A stretch of 60,662 bases of DNA. Origin: Halothiobacillus sp. Lineage in GTDB: Bacteria > Pseudomonadota > Gammaproteobacteria > Halothiobacillales > Halothiobacillaceae. The stretch is taken from assembly GCA_020061705.1 (NCBI GenBank), contig JAGUXT010000040.1:1-60662 (forward strand), given 5' to 3'. Position 1 is the stretch's first letter. Every line of letters starts with the position of its first letter. Positions 41,807-52,474 of this stretch are shown here, one piece after another. The notes under the pieces are model-generated. The model was not told where the DNA came from and made no database searches. It saw only the letters and a list, made by a program, of their open reading frames with translations. The position numbers and the translations under genes are program-made.

Positions 41807-43456
41807 TCAGGTGGCGGGTGGCTCTGTGTTGTCGCGGCAGAATTCTTGTGATGGGAAGGTGATGCGGAAACAGCGTTCGCCGTGAATGTCATGATGATAG
41901 TTCAAGCTGAGCTGGTTGGCTTCGGCCAGCTCGCGGGCAATGAACAGACCGAGGCCGTGGCCTTGGACATGGGTGCTGAAAAAAGGCTCGAACAGGCGGT
42001 GGCGCATGGCTTCAGGGACGCCGGGCCCGTTATCGCGGATTTCGATGCGTGGGCGATTTTGCGCGCCAAAGGCTTGGGCATCAACGCGAATGCGCTGGCT
42101 GCCGACACTGGGTTTGCCGTGTTGGCGGGCGTTGTCAAGCAGGATGGTGATGATTTGTTCGAGGTGGGTTAGATCGACGCGAGCACAGAGGCTGGGGGCG
42201 GCGGTGAGGTCAATTTTAATGCCGTCGAGTGGGGCATAGGTACGGTAGCGTTCGAGTAGGTCGTGTAGCCATGTGGCAAGCGGGATGCGTTCGGGTTTGG
42301 GTTGTTTGCGTTTGGCGGTGTTGAGGACGTTTTCAACCAGTTGGTTTATGCGCTCGACCTGGCTGCGCACGATGCCGAGCATTTGGCGGTCTTCGTCGTT
42401 GTGTGCGGTTTGCTCCAGTAGTTGTCCCGCATGGCCGATGGCGCTAAGCGGGTTGCGGATTTCGTGGGCTATGCTGGCCGTGAGTCGCCCCATGGCGGCA
42501 AGTTTTTCCTGTTGGTGCTTTTCGACGAGGTAGGCATCGTCTTCAATGAAAATAGCGACGGGGCCCTCGGGGTCGTCGGCAAGCGGGCGCAAGCGGATAT
42601 GCAGGCGCATTGGGTAGGTAATACGGGTTTCGCTTAGATCGCTGTCGGGGGTGTCGCGCCAGGCATGGAGCGCATTGTTGAGGTCGGGATTGATGGTAGC
42701 GAGAGGGGGGCGGCTGAGGGTGTTTTCACCAATGCGTTCCAGTGGAATGCGCAGCATTTGGGTGGCGGCTGGGTTGGCATAGCGGATGCGCTGGTCTTCG
42801 TCGACCACGATGACGCCTTCCTGGCTTTGTTCGAGAATGAGGCGGTTAAGCTGGGTTTCGTTGGCAAGGTCGATGCCGCGCTGCTCGGCAAGTTGCTGGT
42901 TAACACTGGCACGTTTGGCGAGGCCGTTGGCTAGGATGGCGACGGCAAAGAGCGCTAGGCCGTTGAGCCCAGCATGGGTGAAGGATACGCCAAGCTCAAT
43001 GCCCAGGCGGTGATCCCAAAAATTCATGGCTAAAAGCATTAGGCTACCGAGGGCGGCATAGGCGAGAGATTGGCGACCACCGAGCAAAAGCGAGGCATAC
43101 GCCATATTAACGACCATGAGGATGTGCAGGTTGTTAATGGGCGAGCCATCCAACGCACCAAGCAGCGCAAGGAAGATAATGTCTAGAGCCAGGCCAAGTT
43201 GCAGGCGCGGGCTGAAGCGCCCTGGGCGCAGTTCGTCGATGGCAAAGAGCAGAAGCGCGAGCAAGGCGTAACTGGCCGCCAGTACTGTGAAAAGGTCAAA
43301 GTTCTCTGCGGAAAAGGCGGGAAGTTGGCGTTGGGCCTGTAAAAATGCGTGAGTGCCCAGCAATAGGCTGGCGACTACCAGTCGGTAGGCGTTGAAAAAA
43401 CGCAAGCCGCGCCAGTTGGGGCGGGGGTTGCTTGAAGGTGTTTCACTTGGGCTCAT
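41807..43456 (-). CDS. pilS: Sensor histidine kinase PilS
   Basis: 549 residues. Six membrane segments in the first ~190 (LVVASLLLGTHAFL, LFTVLAASYALLALLLFAID, LALDIIFLALLGAL and so on), a PAS domain (LILEQSQEGVIVVDEDQRIR), the dimerisation/phosphoacceptor helix with His in ASIAHEIRNPLSAIGHAGQL, and an HATPase domain with DNARQHGKP, RDNGPGVPEA and GHGLGLFIAREL. In Pseudomonas PilS senses inner-membrane pilin and controls PilR. It is the first gene of pilS-uma2-pilR, upstream of the pilins. Confidence 0.96.
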   Translation of the reverse strand: MSPSETPSSNPRPNWRGLRFFNAYRLVVASLLLGTHAFLQAQRQLPAFSAENFDLFTVLAASYALLALLLFAIDELRPGRFSPRLQLGLALDIIFLALLGALDGSPINNLHILMVVNMAYASLLLGGRQSLAYAALGSLMLLAMNFWDHRLGIELGVSFTHAGLNGLALFAVAILANGLAKRASVNQQLAEQRGIDLANETQLNRLILEQSQEGVIVVDEDQRIRYANPAATQMLRIPLERIGENTLSRPPLATINPDLNNALHAWRDTPDSDLSETRITYPMRLHIRLRPLADDPEGPVAIFIEDDAYLVEKHQQEKLAAMGRLTASIAHEIRNPLSAIGHAGQLLEQTAHNDEDRQMLGIVRSQVERINQLVENVLNTAKRKQPKPERIPLATWLHDLLERYRTYAPLDGIKIDLTAAPSLCARVDLTHLEQIITILLDNARQHGKPSVGSQRIRVDAQAFGAQNRPRIEIRDNGPGVPEAMRHRLFEPFFSTHVQGHGLGLFIARELAEANQLSLNYHHDIHGERCFRITFPSQEFCRDNTEPPAT

Positions 43457-43494
43457 GAGGCTAGTGTTAGCGAGAGCAAGGGGCTATGGCAAGT

Positions 43495-43593
43495 GGGCTT
43501 ACGCAAAAGCGCCCCTGTGGTGTTTAATCGCCTCACCATACTGGTGTGCTGTCTTCGTTGCTTTGCCTTGCTTGAGTGCTTTTGCGTAAGCCC
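43495..43593. repeat. Dispersed ~100-bp palindromic element, copy B
   Basis: 99 bp bounded by perfect 16-bp inverted repeats GGGCTTACGCAAAAGC (43495-43510) and GCTTTTGCGTAAGCCC (43578-43593). It aligns along its length with 18714-18814. It lies between the divergent pilS and sucC genes and has no coding capacity, like a MITE or a repeated hairpin. Confidence 0.88.
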
Positions 43594-43678
43594 TATTTCT
43601 GTGTCGGCGTTGTTACGCGCGCAAGAATTCAGCACAATGCGGAGCTTATTGATTTGGATTAACTAACGAAGGCTAGGC

Positions 43679-44860
43679 ATGAATCTGCACGAGTACCAAG
43701 CCAAGGCCCTGTTGCGTGATGCCGGGGTGGCTGTTCCTGAAGGGCGGGTTGTCCGTTCCGTTGATGATGTTGCACACGCGCTCGCGGCCTTGGGTGACGC
43801 GCCCTGGGTGATGAAGGTGCAGGTTCATGCCGGCGGGCGCGGCAAGGCGGGTGGCGTGCGAGTCGTCCAATCGCCGGACGAGGCGCGTGATTTTGCGGCC
43901 AGGTGGCTGGGACAGCGTTTGGTCAGCGTGCAAACCGGGGCGGCAGGCTTGCCTGTCAATGCGCTGTATATCGAACCGGCCAGTCGTATTGCTCGTGAGT
44001 TGTATCTGAGCCTGATTATTGACCGTGCCACGTCGAAGGTCACATTTATTGATTCTGATGCGGGTGGTATGGATATCGAAGAGGTGGCGGCAACCACTCC
44101 AGAGCGGATTCATGCCTTAAGCGTGCATCCCGCGGCGGGGCTGATGCCTTATCACGCACGCAAGCTGGGTTTCGCGCTTGGTTTGAGTGGCGAGGCGGCC
44201 AAGCAGTTTGCCGTCATGCTCAAGGGCTTGTACACGGTGTTCATGCAGAGCGATGCCAGTATGCTGGAGATCAATCCGCTGGCGCTGACCGAGGATGGGG
44301 CTCTGCTGGCGCTGGATTGCAAATTCATTCTCGACTCCAACGCGGCTTATCGTCAGCCTGCCATCGTGGAGCTGCGTGATGAGGCGCAGGAGGACCCGCG
44401 CGAACGCGAGGCAGTCAAGCATCAGTTGAACTATGTCACGCTGGACGGCGATATTGCCTGCATGGTCAACGGTGCCGGGCTGGCAATGGCGACCATGGAT
44501 TTGATTCAGCTTGAGGGTGGGCAGCCTGCCAACTTCCTGGATGTCGGCGGCGGCGCCACGGCGGCGCGTGTTGCCGAGGCGTTCAAGCTGATTTTGTCCG
44601 ATACCAAGGTGCGTGCAATTTTGATTAATATTTTTGGCGGCATCGTGCGTTGCGATTTGATTGCCGAGGGTATTTTGCAGGCGGTGCGCGAGGTTGACCT
44701 GAAGTTGCCGCTGGTGGTGCGACTGGAAGGTACCAATGCAGCTCAGGGGCGGGCCTTGCTGGCCGAGTCCGGCCTGAATCTTACGGCGGAAAACGATTTG
44801 ACCCGTGCGGCGCAGGCGGCGGTGCGTGCAGCCAAGTCAACAGGCAGGGAGGCAAACTGA
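43679..44860 (+). CDS. sucC: Succinyl-CoA synthetase beta subunit
   Basis: 393 residues, full length. ATP-grasp domain starting [20 protein letters not shown], with [17 protein letters not shown] and [14 protein letters not shown]. The C-terminal ligase domain has [25 protein letters not shown] and [17 protein letters not shown]. It forms the TCA-cycle enzyme with SucD, making succinate and ATP (or GTP) from succinyl-CoA. AAGG lies about 8 nt before the ATG. sucD starts two nt after its stop. It is not next to sucAB, so the pair is a separate unit between pilS and nadE. Confidence 0.98.
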   Translation: MNLHEYQAKALLRDAGVAVPEGRVVRSVDDVAHALAALGDAPWVMKVQVHAGGRGKAGGVRVVQSPDEARDFAARWLGQRLVSVQTGAAGLPVNALYIEPASRIARELYLSLIIDRATSKVTFIDSDAGGMDIEEVAATTPERIHALSVHPAAGLMPYHARKLGFALGLSGEAAKQFAVMLKGLYTVFMQSDASMLEINPLALTEDGALLALDCKFILDSNAAYRQPAIVELRDEAQEDPREREAVKHQLNYVTLDGDIACMVNGAGLAMATMDLIQLEGGQPANFLDVGGGATAARVAEAFKLILSDTKVRAILINIFGGIVRCDLIAEGILQAVREVDLKLPLVVRLEGTNAAQGRALLAESGLNLTAENDLTRAAQAAVRAAKSTGREAN

Positions 44861-44861
44861 T

Positions 44862-45752
44862 ATGGCGATTCTGATTGATGGCAATACGCGGGTGATCTGC
44901 CAGGGCTTTACCGGCAAGCAGGGTACGTTTCATTCCGAGGGGGCGATTGCCTACGGTACGCGCATGGTGGGCGGGGTCACGCCGGGCAAGGGCGGCACGA
45001 CGCACCTGGATTTGCCGGTGTTCGATACCGTACATGATGCAGTGAAACATACGGGTGCCGAGGCGAGCATGATTTATGTGCCCGCGCCGTTTGCGGCGGA
45101 CGCCATTCTGGAAGCGGCAGATGCGGGCATTCGCGTGATTGTGTGCATTACCGAGGGTATCCCGGTGCTGGATATGCTCAAGGTGAAGGCGGCGTTGAAG
45201 GACTATCCCGAGACCTATCTGGTCGGGCCGAACTGTCCGGGCGTGATGACGCCGGGTGCGGACGGCACAGGCTGCAAGATCGGCATTATGCCGGGCTATA
45301 TTCATCAAAAAGGGCGCATCGGCATTGTGTCGCGCTCAGGCACGTTGACCTATGAGGCGGTGCACCAAACCACGGGCGAGGGACTGGGACAAAGCACCTG
45401 TGTGGGCATTGGCGGCGACCCGATTCATGGCATGAATTTTATCGACTGCTTGCGCCTGTTTGAGGCCGACCCTCAGACTGAGGGCATCATCATGGTTGGC
45501 GAGATCGGCGGAACGGCGGAGGAAGAAGCTGCCGAGTTCATCAAGGCCAACGTGAGCAAGCCAGTGGTGGCCTATATCGCCGGAGCCACGGCGCCAAGTG
45601 GCAAGCGCATGGGACATGCCGGTGCGATTGTGGCGGGTGGGCAGGGCACGGCGGAAGCCAAGTTCGCCGCGCTGGAAGCCGCAGGCTGCCATATCGTGCG
45701 TTCGCCTGCCTTGATGGGCGCGAAAATGGCCGAAGTGCTGCGTGGTGTTTGA
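44862..45752 (+). CDS. sucD: Succinyl-CoA synthetase alpha subunit
   Basis: 296 residues from ATG 44862, behind GGGAGG at the end of sucC; an upstream extension of the open frame lies inside sucC and is not real. CoA-binding [43 protein letters not shown], and the phosphohistidine loop near [20 protein letters not shown] are present. It carries the phosphorylated His and binds CoA in the SucCD complex. Confidence 0.98.
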   Translation: MAILIDGNTRVICQGFTGKQGTFHSEGAIAYGTRMVGGVTPGKGGTTHLDLPVFDTVHDAVKHTGAEASMIYVPAPFAADAILEAADAGIRVIVCITEGIPVLDMLKVKAALKDYPETYLVGPNCPGVMTPGADGTGCKIGIMPGYIHQKGRIGIVSRSGTLTYEAVHQTTGEGLGQSTCVGIGGDPIHGMNFIDCLRLFEADPQTEGIIMVGEIGGTAEEEAAEFIKANVSKPVVAYIAGATAPSGKRMGHAGAIVAGGQGTAEAKFAALEAAGCHIVRSPALMGAKMAEVLRGV

Positions 45753-45759
45753 AAGCCAT

Positions 45760-45860
45760 TTTTAGCCACAGAGGGCGCAGAGTGGCGTTGCATGGGGTTT
45801 ACGCGGGGGATAGCCAAGTCGCCCTCACCTTTGCGTCCTCAGTGCCCTTTGTGGCTAAAA
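45760..45860. repeat. 101-bp inverted repeat between sucD and nadE
   Basis: TTTTAGCCACAGAGGGC (45760-45776) and GCCCTTTGTGGCTAAAA (45844-45860) are complementary with one mismatch. The wording (TAGCCACAGAGG...GTGGCTAAAA) is that of a palindromic intergenic repeat I have seen in many unrelated environmental bacteria. It ends 28 nt before nadE. Confidence 0.82.
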
Positions 45861-45888
45861 CTCAACCCGCTTAAATCGAGGAACAACC

Positions 45889-47493
45889 GTGCGAATTGCG
45901 CTGGCTCAAATTAACTTAACCGTGGGCGATATTGCGGGTAATGCTGCCAGGATTCTCGACTGGACGCAGCGCGCCAAGGCGCAGTTTCAGGCAGATGTGG
46001 TGGTCTTTCCCGAGCTGGCGCTGACCGGCTACCCGCCGGAGGATCTGGTCAAGCGCCCCGATTTCATGGCGGCGGTTGAGGCGGCGGTTGCGCGCTTGCA
46101 ACGCGATCTGCCGCATGGCATCAGTGCGGTGTTCGGCCTGCCGGAAAAAATGCCGCACGGGCGTTATAACGCGGCCTTGGTGTTGCGTGATGGCGAGGTC
46201 GTCACACGTTACTACAAGCAATTCCTGCCAAACGATGGCGTGTTTGATGAGCTGCGCTATTTCACTGCCGGGGTCGAGTCGAGCGTGTTTGGGCAAGGGG
46301 TCGCTCTGAGCATTTGCGAAGACATCTGGCACGCAGACCCGCTCAATCAGGCCAAGGGCGCGGAGGCGCGCTGTGTGCTCAGTCTGAATGCCTCGCCTTA
46401 TCAATACGACAAACCGGACAGCCGTGAGCAGGTTTTGCTTGCGCGGGTGAATGAGAATGGTTTGCCGATCATCTATGTCAATCTGGTCGGCGGTCAGGAC
46501 GAACTGGTATTCGATGGCGGCTCCATGGTGATGGATGCCAGCGGCGCAGTGGTGCATCGCTTGCCGATGTTTGCCGAGGCGCTGGGCTGCGTGGAGCTGG
46601 ATGCCGATGGACACATGACGGTTGTTGACGATCTTCAGGGTGAGACACTTGATGAAACCGCCGCGATCTACCGCGCGCTGGTGCTGGCTGTGCGCGACTA
46701 TGCGCATAAAAACAGCTTCAAGGGCGCGTTGCTCGGCTTGTCCGGCGGCATTGATTCGGCGCTGACCTTGGCGCTGGCGGTGGATGCACTGGGCGCGGAG
46801 CAGGTGGAGGCGGTGTTGTTGCCCAGTCGCTACACCTCGGACATGAGTAATGACGATGCGCGGGCGCAGGCTGACAGCATGGGGGTGCGCCACCACATCG
46901 TGCCGATTGAATCGGCTTACCGCAGTTTTCGCGAGATGCTGACCCCGGTACTGGGTGGCGAGCCGGTGGGGGCGACCGACGAAAATCTGCAAGCCCGTTC
47001 GCGCGGCGTGGTGCTGATGGCGCTGTCGAATGCCAGCGGCAAGCTGTTGCTCACCACCGGCAACAAGAGCGAAATGGCGGTGGGTTATGCCACGCTATAC
47101 GGCGATATGGCGGGCGGATTCGCGCCACTTAAAGATGTGCCAAAAATGCTGGTGTACCGTTTGTCGAATTACCGCAACACGCTGGGCGTGGTGATCCCGG
47201 AGCGGGTCATTACGCGCCCGCCCTCGGCAGAGTTGCGTCCCGATCAAAAGGACGAAGACAGCCTGCCCCCTTATCCCGTGCTGGATGAAATACTTGCGGC
47301 GTATATCGAGCGCATGGAGGGGGTCGAGCAGATTGTGGCACGCGGCTTTGACGAATCCACGGTGCGCCGCATTATCCGCATGGTTGATCTGGCCGAATAC
47401 AAGCGTCGCCAGGCTCCGCCGGGAGTGAAAATCACCGCACGCGCCTTTGGGCGGGAGCGGCGTTTGCCGATTACCAATGGGTTCCGGCGCTAG
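45889..47493 (+). CDS. nadE: Glutamine-dependent NAD+ synthetase
   Basis: 534 residues from GTG 45889, with GAGGA 6 nt upstream. N-terminal nitrilase-type glutaminase (about 1-250) with the catalytic Glu in VVFPELALTGYPPEDL, Lys in YYKQFLPNDGVFDE and Cys in ALSICEDIWHADP. C-terminal synthetase with the PP-loop LLGLSGGIDSALTLALA, LLTTGNKSEMAVGYATLYGD and KRRQAPPGVKI. It amidates deamido-NAD using glutamine-derived ammonia. It is followed by a bidirectional terminator. Confidence 0.98.
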   Translation: MRIALAQINLTVGDIAGNAARILDWTQRAKAQFQADVVVFPELALTGYPPEDLVKRPDFMAAVEAAVARLQRDLPHGISAVFGLPEKMPHGRYNAALVLRDGEVVTRYYKQFLPNDGVFDELRYFTAGVESSVFGQGVALSICEDIWHADPLNQAKGAEARCVLSLNASPYQYDKPDSREQVLLARVNENGLPIIYVNLVGGQDELVFDGGSMVMDASGAVVHRLPMFAEALGCVELDADGHMTVVDDLQGETLDETAAIYRALVLAVRDYAHKNSFKGALLGLSGGIDSALTLALAVDALGAEQVEAVLLPSRYTSDMSNDDARAQADSMGVRHHIVPIESAYRSFREMLTPVLGGEPVGATDENLQARSRGVVLMALSNASGKLLLTTGNKSEMAVGYATLYGDMAGGFAPLKDVPKMLVYRLSNYRNTLGVVIPERVITRPPSAELRPDQKDEDSLPPYPVLDEILAAYIERMEGVEQIVARGFDESTVRRIIRMVDLAEYKRRQAPPGVKITARAFGRERRLPITNGFRR

Positions 47494-47576
47494 GCTTGTT
47501 TGACAATTTCGCCAAATCCCTGCCTTCGGCGCATTGGCTCGTCAAGTCCTCGTTTCACGAACGCAAGCCGAAAACA

Positions 47577-47602
47577 AAAAAGGGAGCCGAAGCTCCCTTT
47601 TT
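47577..47602. terminator. Bidirectional terminator between nadE and aqpZ
   Basis: AAAAAGGGAGC-cgaa-GCTCCCTTTTT: an 11-bp stem with a 4-nt loop; A and T runs on either side let it serve both converging genes. Confidence 0.92.
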
Positions 47603-47615
47603 ACAGTTCAATCAC

Positions 47616-48311
47616 TTAGTCCTTGGCGACATTCACGGCCTTGTACATCAGTGCACCAATCACACCACCGATTATCGGCGCGACCCAGAACAGCCAAAGC
47701 TGCGCCACTGCCCAGCCGCCGACATACACGGCCACACCGGTGCTGCGCGCCGGGTTGACCGAGGTGTTGGTGACGGGAATGCTGATCAGGTGAATCAGGG
47801 TCAGGGTCAGACCAATCGCAAGGCCAGCCATCATCGGATGCGCGTCCTTGTTGGTTGCGCCCATGATGACGAACAGGAACATGGCGGTCATGACGACTTC
47901 GGTAATCAATGCCGCCATCATGGAATAGCCGCCGGGTGAGTGTTCGCCGTAACCGTTGGAAGCAAAGCCCGCGGAAACATCAAAGCCCGCCTTGCCGGTG
48001 GCGATCAGGTAGAGCACGCCGCCCGCGATAATGCCGCCGATCACTTGCGCGGCGATGTAGGGCAGAACCTGTCCCGCCGGGAAGCGCCCGCCTGCCCACA
48101 AACCAACCGAAATCGCCGGGTTCAGGTGGCAGCCGGAGATCGGGCCAATGGCATAAGCCATGGTGACCACGGTCAAACCGAAGGCCAGTGCAACGCCTAC
48201 GAAACCAATGCCCAGTTCAGGGAAAGCCGCCGCAAGCACGGCGCTGCCGCAACCGCCCAACACCAGCCAGAACGTGCCAATGGTTTCGGCCAAGTATGCT
48301 TTCATCATCAT
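47616..48311 (-). CDS. aqpZ: Aquaporin Z
   Basis: 231 residues, six membrane segments and the two NPA half-helices: [17 protein letters not shown] and [15 protein letters not shown]. The Arg after the second NPA (selectivity filter) and His in [13 protein letters not shown] fit water-specific AqpZ rather than a glycerol facilitator. It sits in the inner membrane. RBS GAGG 6 nt before the first ATG (48311); two further ATG codons follow directly ([12 protein letters not shown]). It converges with nadE on the terminator at 47577-47602. Confidence 0.96.
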   Translation of the reverse strand: MMMKAYLAETIGTFWLVLGGCGSAVLAAAFPELGIGFVGVALAFGLTVVTMAYAIGPISGCHLNPAISVGLWAGGRFPAGQVLPYIAAQVIGGIIAGGVLYLIATGKAGFDVSAGFASNGYGEHSPGGYSMMAALITEVVMTAMFLFVIMGATNKDAHPMMAGLAIGLTLTLIHLISIPVTNTSVNPARSTGVAVYVGGWAVAQLWLFWVAPIIGGVIGALMYKAVNVAKD

Positions 48312-48536
48312 TTAATCCTCGTAAAAGCCTATACAGAAGGTTGTTTGAGGCCGGAGCCGCCCCCCGAAGCTAGATGATGAATCCACTTTGCGCCACCGTG
48401 CTGTTGCAAATAGGACAACACCAAACGTGCTGCGTTTATAAGGTTGCTGAGATATTTATGAGCGCTTCAATAAACTCGCATCTCGTCGTTCTCGCGAAGG
48501 AGCTATCTAAAAATGTGAACTTATTTCAGCAGCCTG

Positions 48537-49592
48537 TCAGGGCTGCGTTTGGGCATTCAATTTGGCCACGACCTGCCCAGAAGGGTCCTTGAGCAGCAGG
48601 GTATTGCCTTCGATACTCCAGCCGGTCACTGTGTCCAGGGCTTTCAGAAAGCTCTGCTCAAGCGCCATGCTGTCTTCGCACATCATCATGGTCGAGGCCA
48701 TTTTGCTGAATTTCAGCGTGCTGCCTTCCAACGTGTAGCCGCCCATGATGCGGTTGCAGCCACCAGAGCCTGCCACGCGATTGTCCTTGCTCATGAGTAC
48801 GAGGTGTGCGCTGGGGCGATCCTTGGGTGTGTTGACGGGCATATCACCGAGCTGCACCAGGTTCCAGGTGCGGTCTTCCAACGAAGTCGCTGGCGTGGTT
48901 TTATCCTCGGGCTTATCGGCTGCCGGGCAGGTGCTCGCCGCGCTTAATTCGATGAATTTCACCACCTTCAAAGCCTGCTCACTGCCTTCACCTTCCACGC
49001 GCGGTTGGCGCAGGATTTGTCCATTCACTTCGGCGAGCAGAGCCATTCCTGGCTTCTTGCGTTGCGCCATGTAGGCACGCTCCAGCGCCAGATAATCACC
49101 TTCCATGCGTACGGGCATCGAAAGCTTGGTGGCGCAGGGAGTGAAGCGTGCCGAGTCAGCAAAATAGCTGAAAAGCCCCTGCATCGTGAGGCTCGGCTTC
49201 ATCGGCTGGTACAGATTCTTGTGCTGGAGCGTGTAATTTAGCTTGGACGGGATGGATTGCCCCTGCATGTCCAGTTTGAGCAGATCATGCGTTTTGCCCA
49301 TGATTTGGAATTGTTCGACCACCTTGTCGCCCTCTTTGAGGATTAGCGTGCCCTTTTCGGCTGTCCACAGTCCGATCTGGTCAAAGCCTGCGCCTTCGCG
49401 TTCCTGATAGGTCATGCGTAACTGAAACTGGCCATCGGGTAGCAGGTTAAGCCGGGTGTCGATACCGGGGCAGTCGGCGCAGGGCAGGGTGCCGACGTAG
49501 CTGGCAGGCAGGGGCTGGGGAAAGGTTGAGTCGGCGTGCAGTGAGTTTGATGAGGCAAGGATCAGGGTCAAAAGGGCGGCGTTGCGCAGCAT
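48537..49592 (-). CDS. NlpE-like/META-domain envelope protein
   Basis: 351 residues from ATG 49592 (GGAG 9 nt upstream), chosen because it starts a clean signal peptide (MLRNAALLTLILASSNSLHA); an ATG ten codons upstream is possible. After cleavage comes an NlpE N-terminal-like domain (ASYVGTLPCADCPGIDTRL with CxxC, LRMTYQEREG), a middle domain with ARFTPCATKLSMPVRMEGDY, and a C-terminal META domain (TWNLVQLGDMPVN, VAGSGGCNRIMGGYTLEGS, MMMCEDSMALEQSFLKAL). NlpE acts in copper and surface stress sensing in E. coli. No lipobox Cys follows the signal peptide, so it may be soluble periplasmic. It lies just after uvrA and may be co-transcribed. Confidence 0.85.
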   Translation of the reverse strand: MLRNAALLTLILASSNSLHADSTFPQPLPASYVGTLPCADCPGIDTRLNLLPDGQFQLRMTYQEREGAGFDQIGLWTAEKGTLILKEGDKVVEQFQIMGKTHDLLKLDMQGQSIPSKLNYTLQHKNLYQPMKPSLTMQGLFSYFADSARFTPCATKLSMPVRMEGDYLALERAYMAQRKKPGMALLAEVNGQILRQPRVEGEGSEQALKVVKFIELSAASTCPAADKPEDKTTPATSLEDRTWNLVQLGDMPVNTPKDRPSAHLVLMSKDNRVAGSGGCNRIMGGYTLEGSTLKFSKMASTMMMCEDSMALEQSFLKALDTVTGWSIEGNTLLLKDPSGQVVAKLNAQTQP

Positions 49593-49618
49593 GGACAGTT
49601 CTCCGGTTTTGGTGTGGA

Positions 49619-52474
49619 TCAATCTTGGAAAAAGCGTTGCAAATAATGCCCGGTATGTGATTCGGCAATCTTGGAAATCTCACGCGGCGTACCCTGCGCA
49701 ATGATTTTGCCACCGCCCTTGCCGCCCTCCGGCCCCAGGTCAATCACCCAGTCGGCCGTTTTAATCACGTCCAGATTATGCTCAATCACCACCACGGTAT
49801 TGCCGTGGTCGCGCAGGGTGTGAATCACCCGCAAGAGTTGGGCAACATCATGAAAATGCAGGCCGGTGGTTGGTTCGTCCAGAATGTACAGCGTGCGTCC
49901 GGTGTCACGCTTGGACAACTCCTTGGCCAGCTTTACGCGCTGCGCTTCGCCGCCGGAAAGCGTGGTCGCATTTTGTCCCAGGCGCAGATAGCCCAGGCCG
50001 ACTTCCTGCAAGGTTTGCAGCTTGCGCGCCAGACTTGGTACGGCGCTGAAAAACTCCACGCCATCTTCCACCGTCATGGCCAGCACATCGGCAATGGTTT
50101 TGCCCTTGTAGCGAATATCCAGCGTTTCGCGGTTGTAGCGTTTGCCTTTGCAGACCTCGCATTCGACGTACACATCGGGCAAAAAGTGCATCTCGACTTT
50201 CAACATGCCGTCGCCTTCGCAGGCTTCACAGCGCCCGCCTTTGACGTTGAAGCTGAAGCGTCCCGGCCCGTAACCGCGCGCGCGCGACTCGGGAACACCG
50301 GCGAACAGGTCACGAATCGGTGTGAACAGGCCGGTATACGTCGCGGGATTGCTGCGCGGCGTGCGCCCAATCGGGCTTTGGTCGATGTCGATGACCTTGT
50401 CTAAATGTTCCATGCCATGCACCGCGTCAAACGGCGCGGGCGTGGTGCTGGCACGGTTCAAGGCTTGCGCGGCGATTTTATACAGCGTGTCGTTAATAAG
50501 GGTGGACTTGCCCGAACCGGACACACCGGTGACGCAGGTAAACAGACCGATCGGGATTTCCAGGGTGTCGCCTTGCAGATTGTTGCCGCGTGCGCCTTCT
50601 AAAATCAGCAGTTTTTCCGCATCACGCGGCACCAGCTTTTCCGGTGGCAGAATCGCCAGGCGACCGCTCAAGTAACCGCCAGTGAGCGAGTTCGGGTTCG
50701 CGGCAATCTCATCCGCCGTGCCGAAGGCGATAATCTGCCCGCCATGCACACCTGCGCCGGGGCCGATATCGACCACAAAATCGGCAGCACGAATCGCGTC
50801 TTCGTCATGCTCGACCACGATGACCGTATTGCCCAATTCACGCAGGCGGGTGAGCGTGCCGAGCAGTCGATCATTGTCGCGTTGGTGCAGGCCGATGGAC
50901 GGCTCGTCCAGAATATAGGTCACACCGACCAGGCCGGAACCGATCTGGCTGGCAAGCCGAATGCGTTGTGCCTCGCCGCCGGAGAGCGTGTCGGCATTGC
51001 GGTCGAGCGATAAATAATTCAGACCGACATTGACCAAAAAGCCCAAACGCGCATGAATTTCGCGCACGATTTTTTCCGCAATTTCGGCTTTCTGGCCGGG
51101 CAGGGCGAGTGTGGCAAAATAATTGGCGGCCTGATCGACCGGCAGGTGCGTGATGGACGGCAAGTTCATGGCGCCGACTTTGACATGTCGCGCGGTGCGG
51201 TTGATGCGCGCGCCGCCGCAGTCCGGGCAGGGCTGCTCGGACAGGTATTTGGCCAGCTCCTCGCGCACCGCCAGGCTATCGCTTTCACGATAACGACGTT
51301 GCATATTCGGCAACACGCCCTCAAACACATGGCTTTTGGCGTTCACCTTGCCGCGCTCACCGACATAGTTGAAGGCGATTTTGACCTTGCCTGAACCATG
51401 TAACACCACATCACGCGCCTGCTGTGTCAGCTCTTGCCACGGCGTTTCCGGGTCAAAACCATAATGCGCGGCCAGACTTTGGATAATGGCGAAAAAATAG
51501 GCGTTACGCCGATCCCAGCCGCGAATCGCGCCGCCCGCCAGGGACAATTCTGGATGCCCGACCACTTTGGCCGGATCCATAAAGCTCTGAATGCCGATGC
51601 CGTCACAGGTCGGGCACGCGCCCTGAGGGTTGTTGAAGGAAAACATGCGCGGCTCAAGCTCGGTGAGCGAAAAGCCGCATATCGGGCAGGCATGGCGCGC
51701 GGAAAAGGTCATGTCGATCGGGCTGGTGCCCACATCAACGACCTCGCCTTCGACCGCCATAGTCACCACTTTGGCCACGCCTTCGGCCAGATTCAACGCC
51801 GTTTCAAACGATTCCGCCAAGCGTTGCGCCGCATCCGGGCGAACCTTGAAGCGATCCACCACCACCTCGACGCTATGTTTTGACTTGGCATCCAGTTCCG
51901 GCACCTCGTCCAGCTCCATCACCACGCCATTCACCCGCACGCGCAAAAATCCCTGCCCGCGCAGCGTGTCAAACAAACGGCGATATTCGCCTTTGCGCGC
52001 ATGAATCACCGGCGCAAGCAGCATCAAACGCGATTCTGCAGGCAAGGCCAAAACATGATCGACCATCTGGCTGACCGTCTGCGCCTGCAAGGGAAGGTCG
52101 TGATCGGGGCAGTGTGGCGTTCCGGCACGTGCAAACAACAGGCGCAGATAGTCGTAAATCTCCGTCACCGTGCCCACGGTCGAACGCGGATTGTGCGAGG
52201 TGGTTTTTTGCTCAATCGAGATCGCAGGTGACAGGCCTTCGATCAAGTCCACATCCGGCTTGTCCATCATCGACAAAAACTGGCGCGCATAGGCTGAAAG
52301 TGACTCGACATAGCGGCGCTGGCCTTCGGCAAAAATCGTATCAAAGGCCAGCGACGACTTGCCTGAACCCGACAAACCGGTCATGACCGTCAGTTTTTCG
52401 CGCGGAATGTCGATGTCAATGTTCTTGAGGTTATGGGTGCGGGCGCCGCGTATGCGGATAAAACTGGTGCTCAT
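49619..52474 (-). CDS. uvrA: Excinuclease ABC subunit A
   Basis: 951 residues from ATG 52474 ([20 protein letters not shown]). The open frame extends 36 codons upstream but UvrA proteins start here. Two ABC ATPase modules: Walker [20 protein letters not shown] and [16 protein letters not shown], signatures [12 protein letters not shown] and [12 protein letters not shown]. Zinc modules [20 protein letters not shown] and [20 protein letters not shown] are present. It recognises DNA damage in nucleotide excision repair with UvrB. No LexA box (CTGT-N8-ACAG) is visible upstream. Confidence 0.98.
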   Translation of the reverse strand: MSTSFIRIRGARTHNLKNIDIDIPREKLTVMTGLSGSGKSSLAFDTIFAEGQRRYVESLSAYARQFLSMMDKPDVDLIEGLSPAISIEQKTTSHNPRSTVGTVTEIYDYLRLLFARAGTPHCPDHDLPLQAQTVSQMVDHVLALPAESRLMLLAPVIHARKGEYRRLFDTLRGQGFLRVRVNGVVMELDEVPELDAKSKHSVEVVVDRFKVRPDAAQRLAESFETALNLAEGVAKVVTMAVEGEVVDVGTSPIDMTFSARHACPICGFSLTELEPRMFSFNNPQGACPTCDGIGIQSFMDPAKVVGHPELSLAGGAIRGWDRRNAYFFAIIQSLAAHYGFDPETPWQELTQQARDVVLHGSGKVKIAFNYVGERGKVNAKSHVFEGVLPNMQRRYRESDSLAVREELAKYLSEQPCPDCGGARINRTARHVKVGAMNLPSITHLPVDQAANYFATLALPGQKAEIAEKIVREIHARLGFLVNVGLNYLSLDRNADTLSGGEAQRIRLASQIGSGLVGVTYILDEPSIGLHQRDNDRLLGTLTRLRELGNTVIVVEHDEDAIRAADFVVDIGPGAGVHGGQIIAFGTADEIAANPNSLTGGYLSGRLAILPPEKLVPRDAEKLLILEGARGNNLQGDTLEIPIGLFTCVTGVSGSGKSTLINDTLYKIAAQALNRASTTPAPFDAVHGMEHLDKVIDIDQSPIGRTPRSNPATYTGLFTPIRDLFAGVPESRARGYGPGRFSFNVKGGRCEACEGDGMLKVEMHFLPDVYVECEVCKGKRYNRETLDIRYKGKTIADVLAMTVEDGVEFFSAVPSLARKLQTLQEVGLGYLRLGQNATTLSGGEAQRVKLAKELSKRDTGRTLYILDEPTTGLHFHDVAQLLRVIHTLRDHGNTVVVIEHNLDVIKTADWVIDLGPEGGKGGGKIIAQGTPREISKIAESHTGHYLQRFFQD

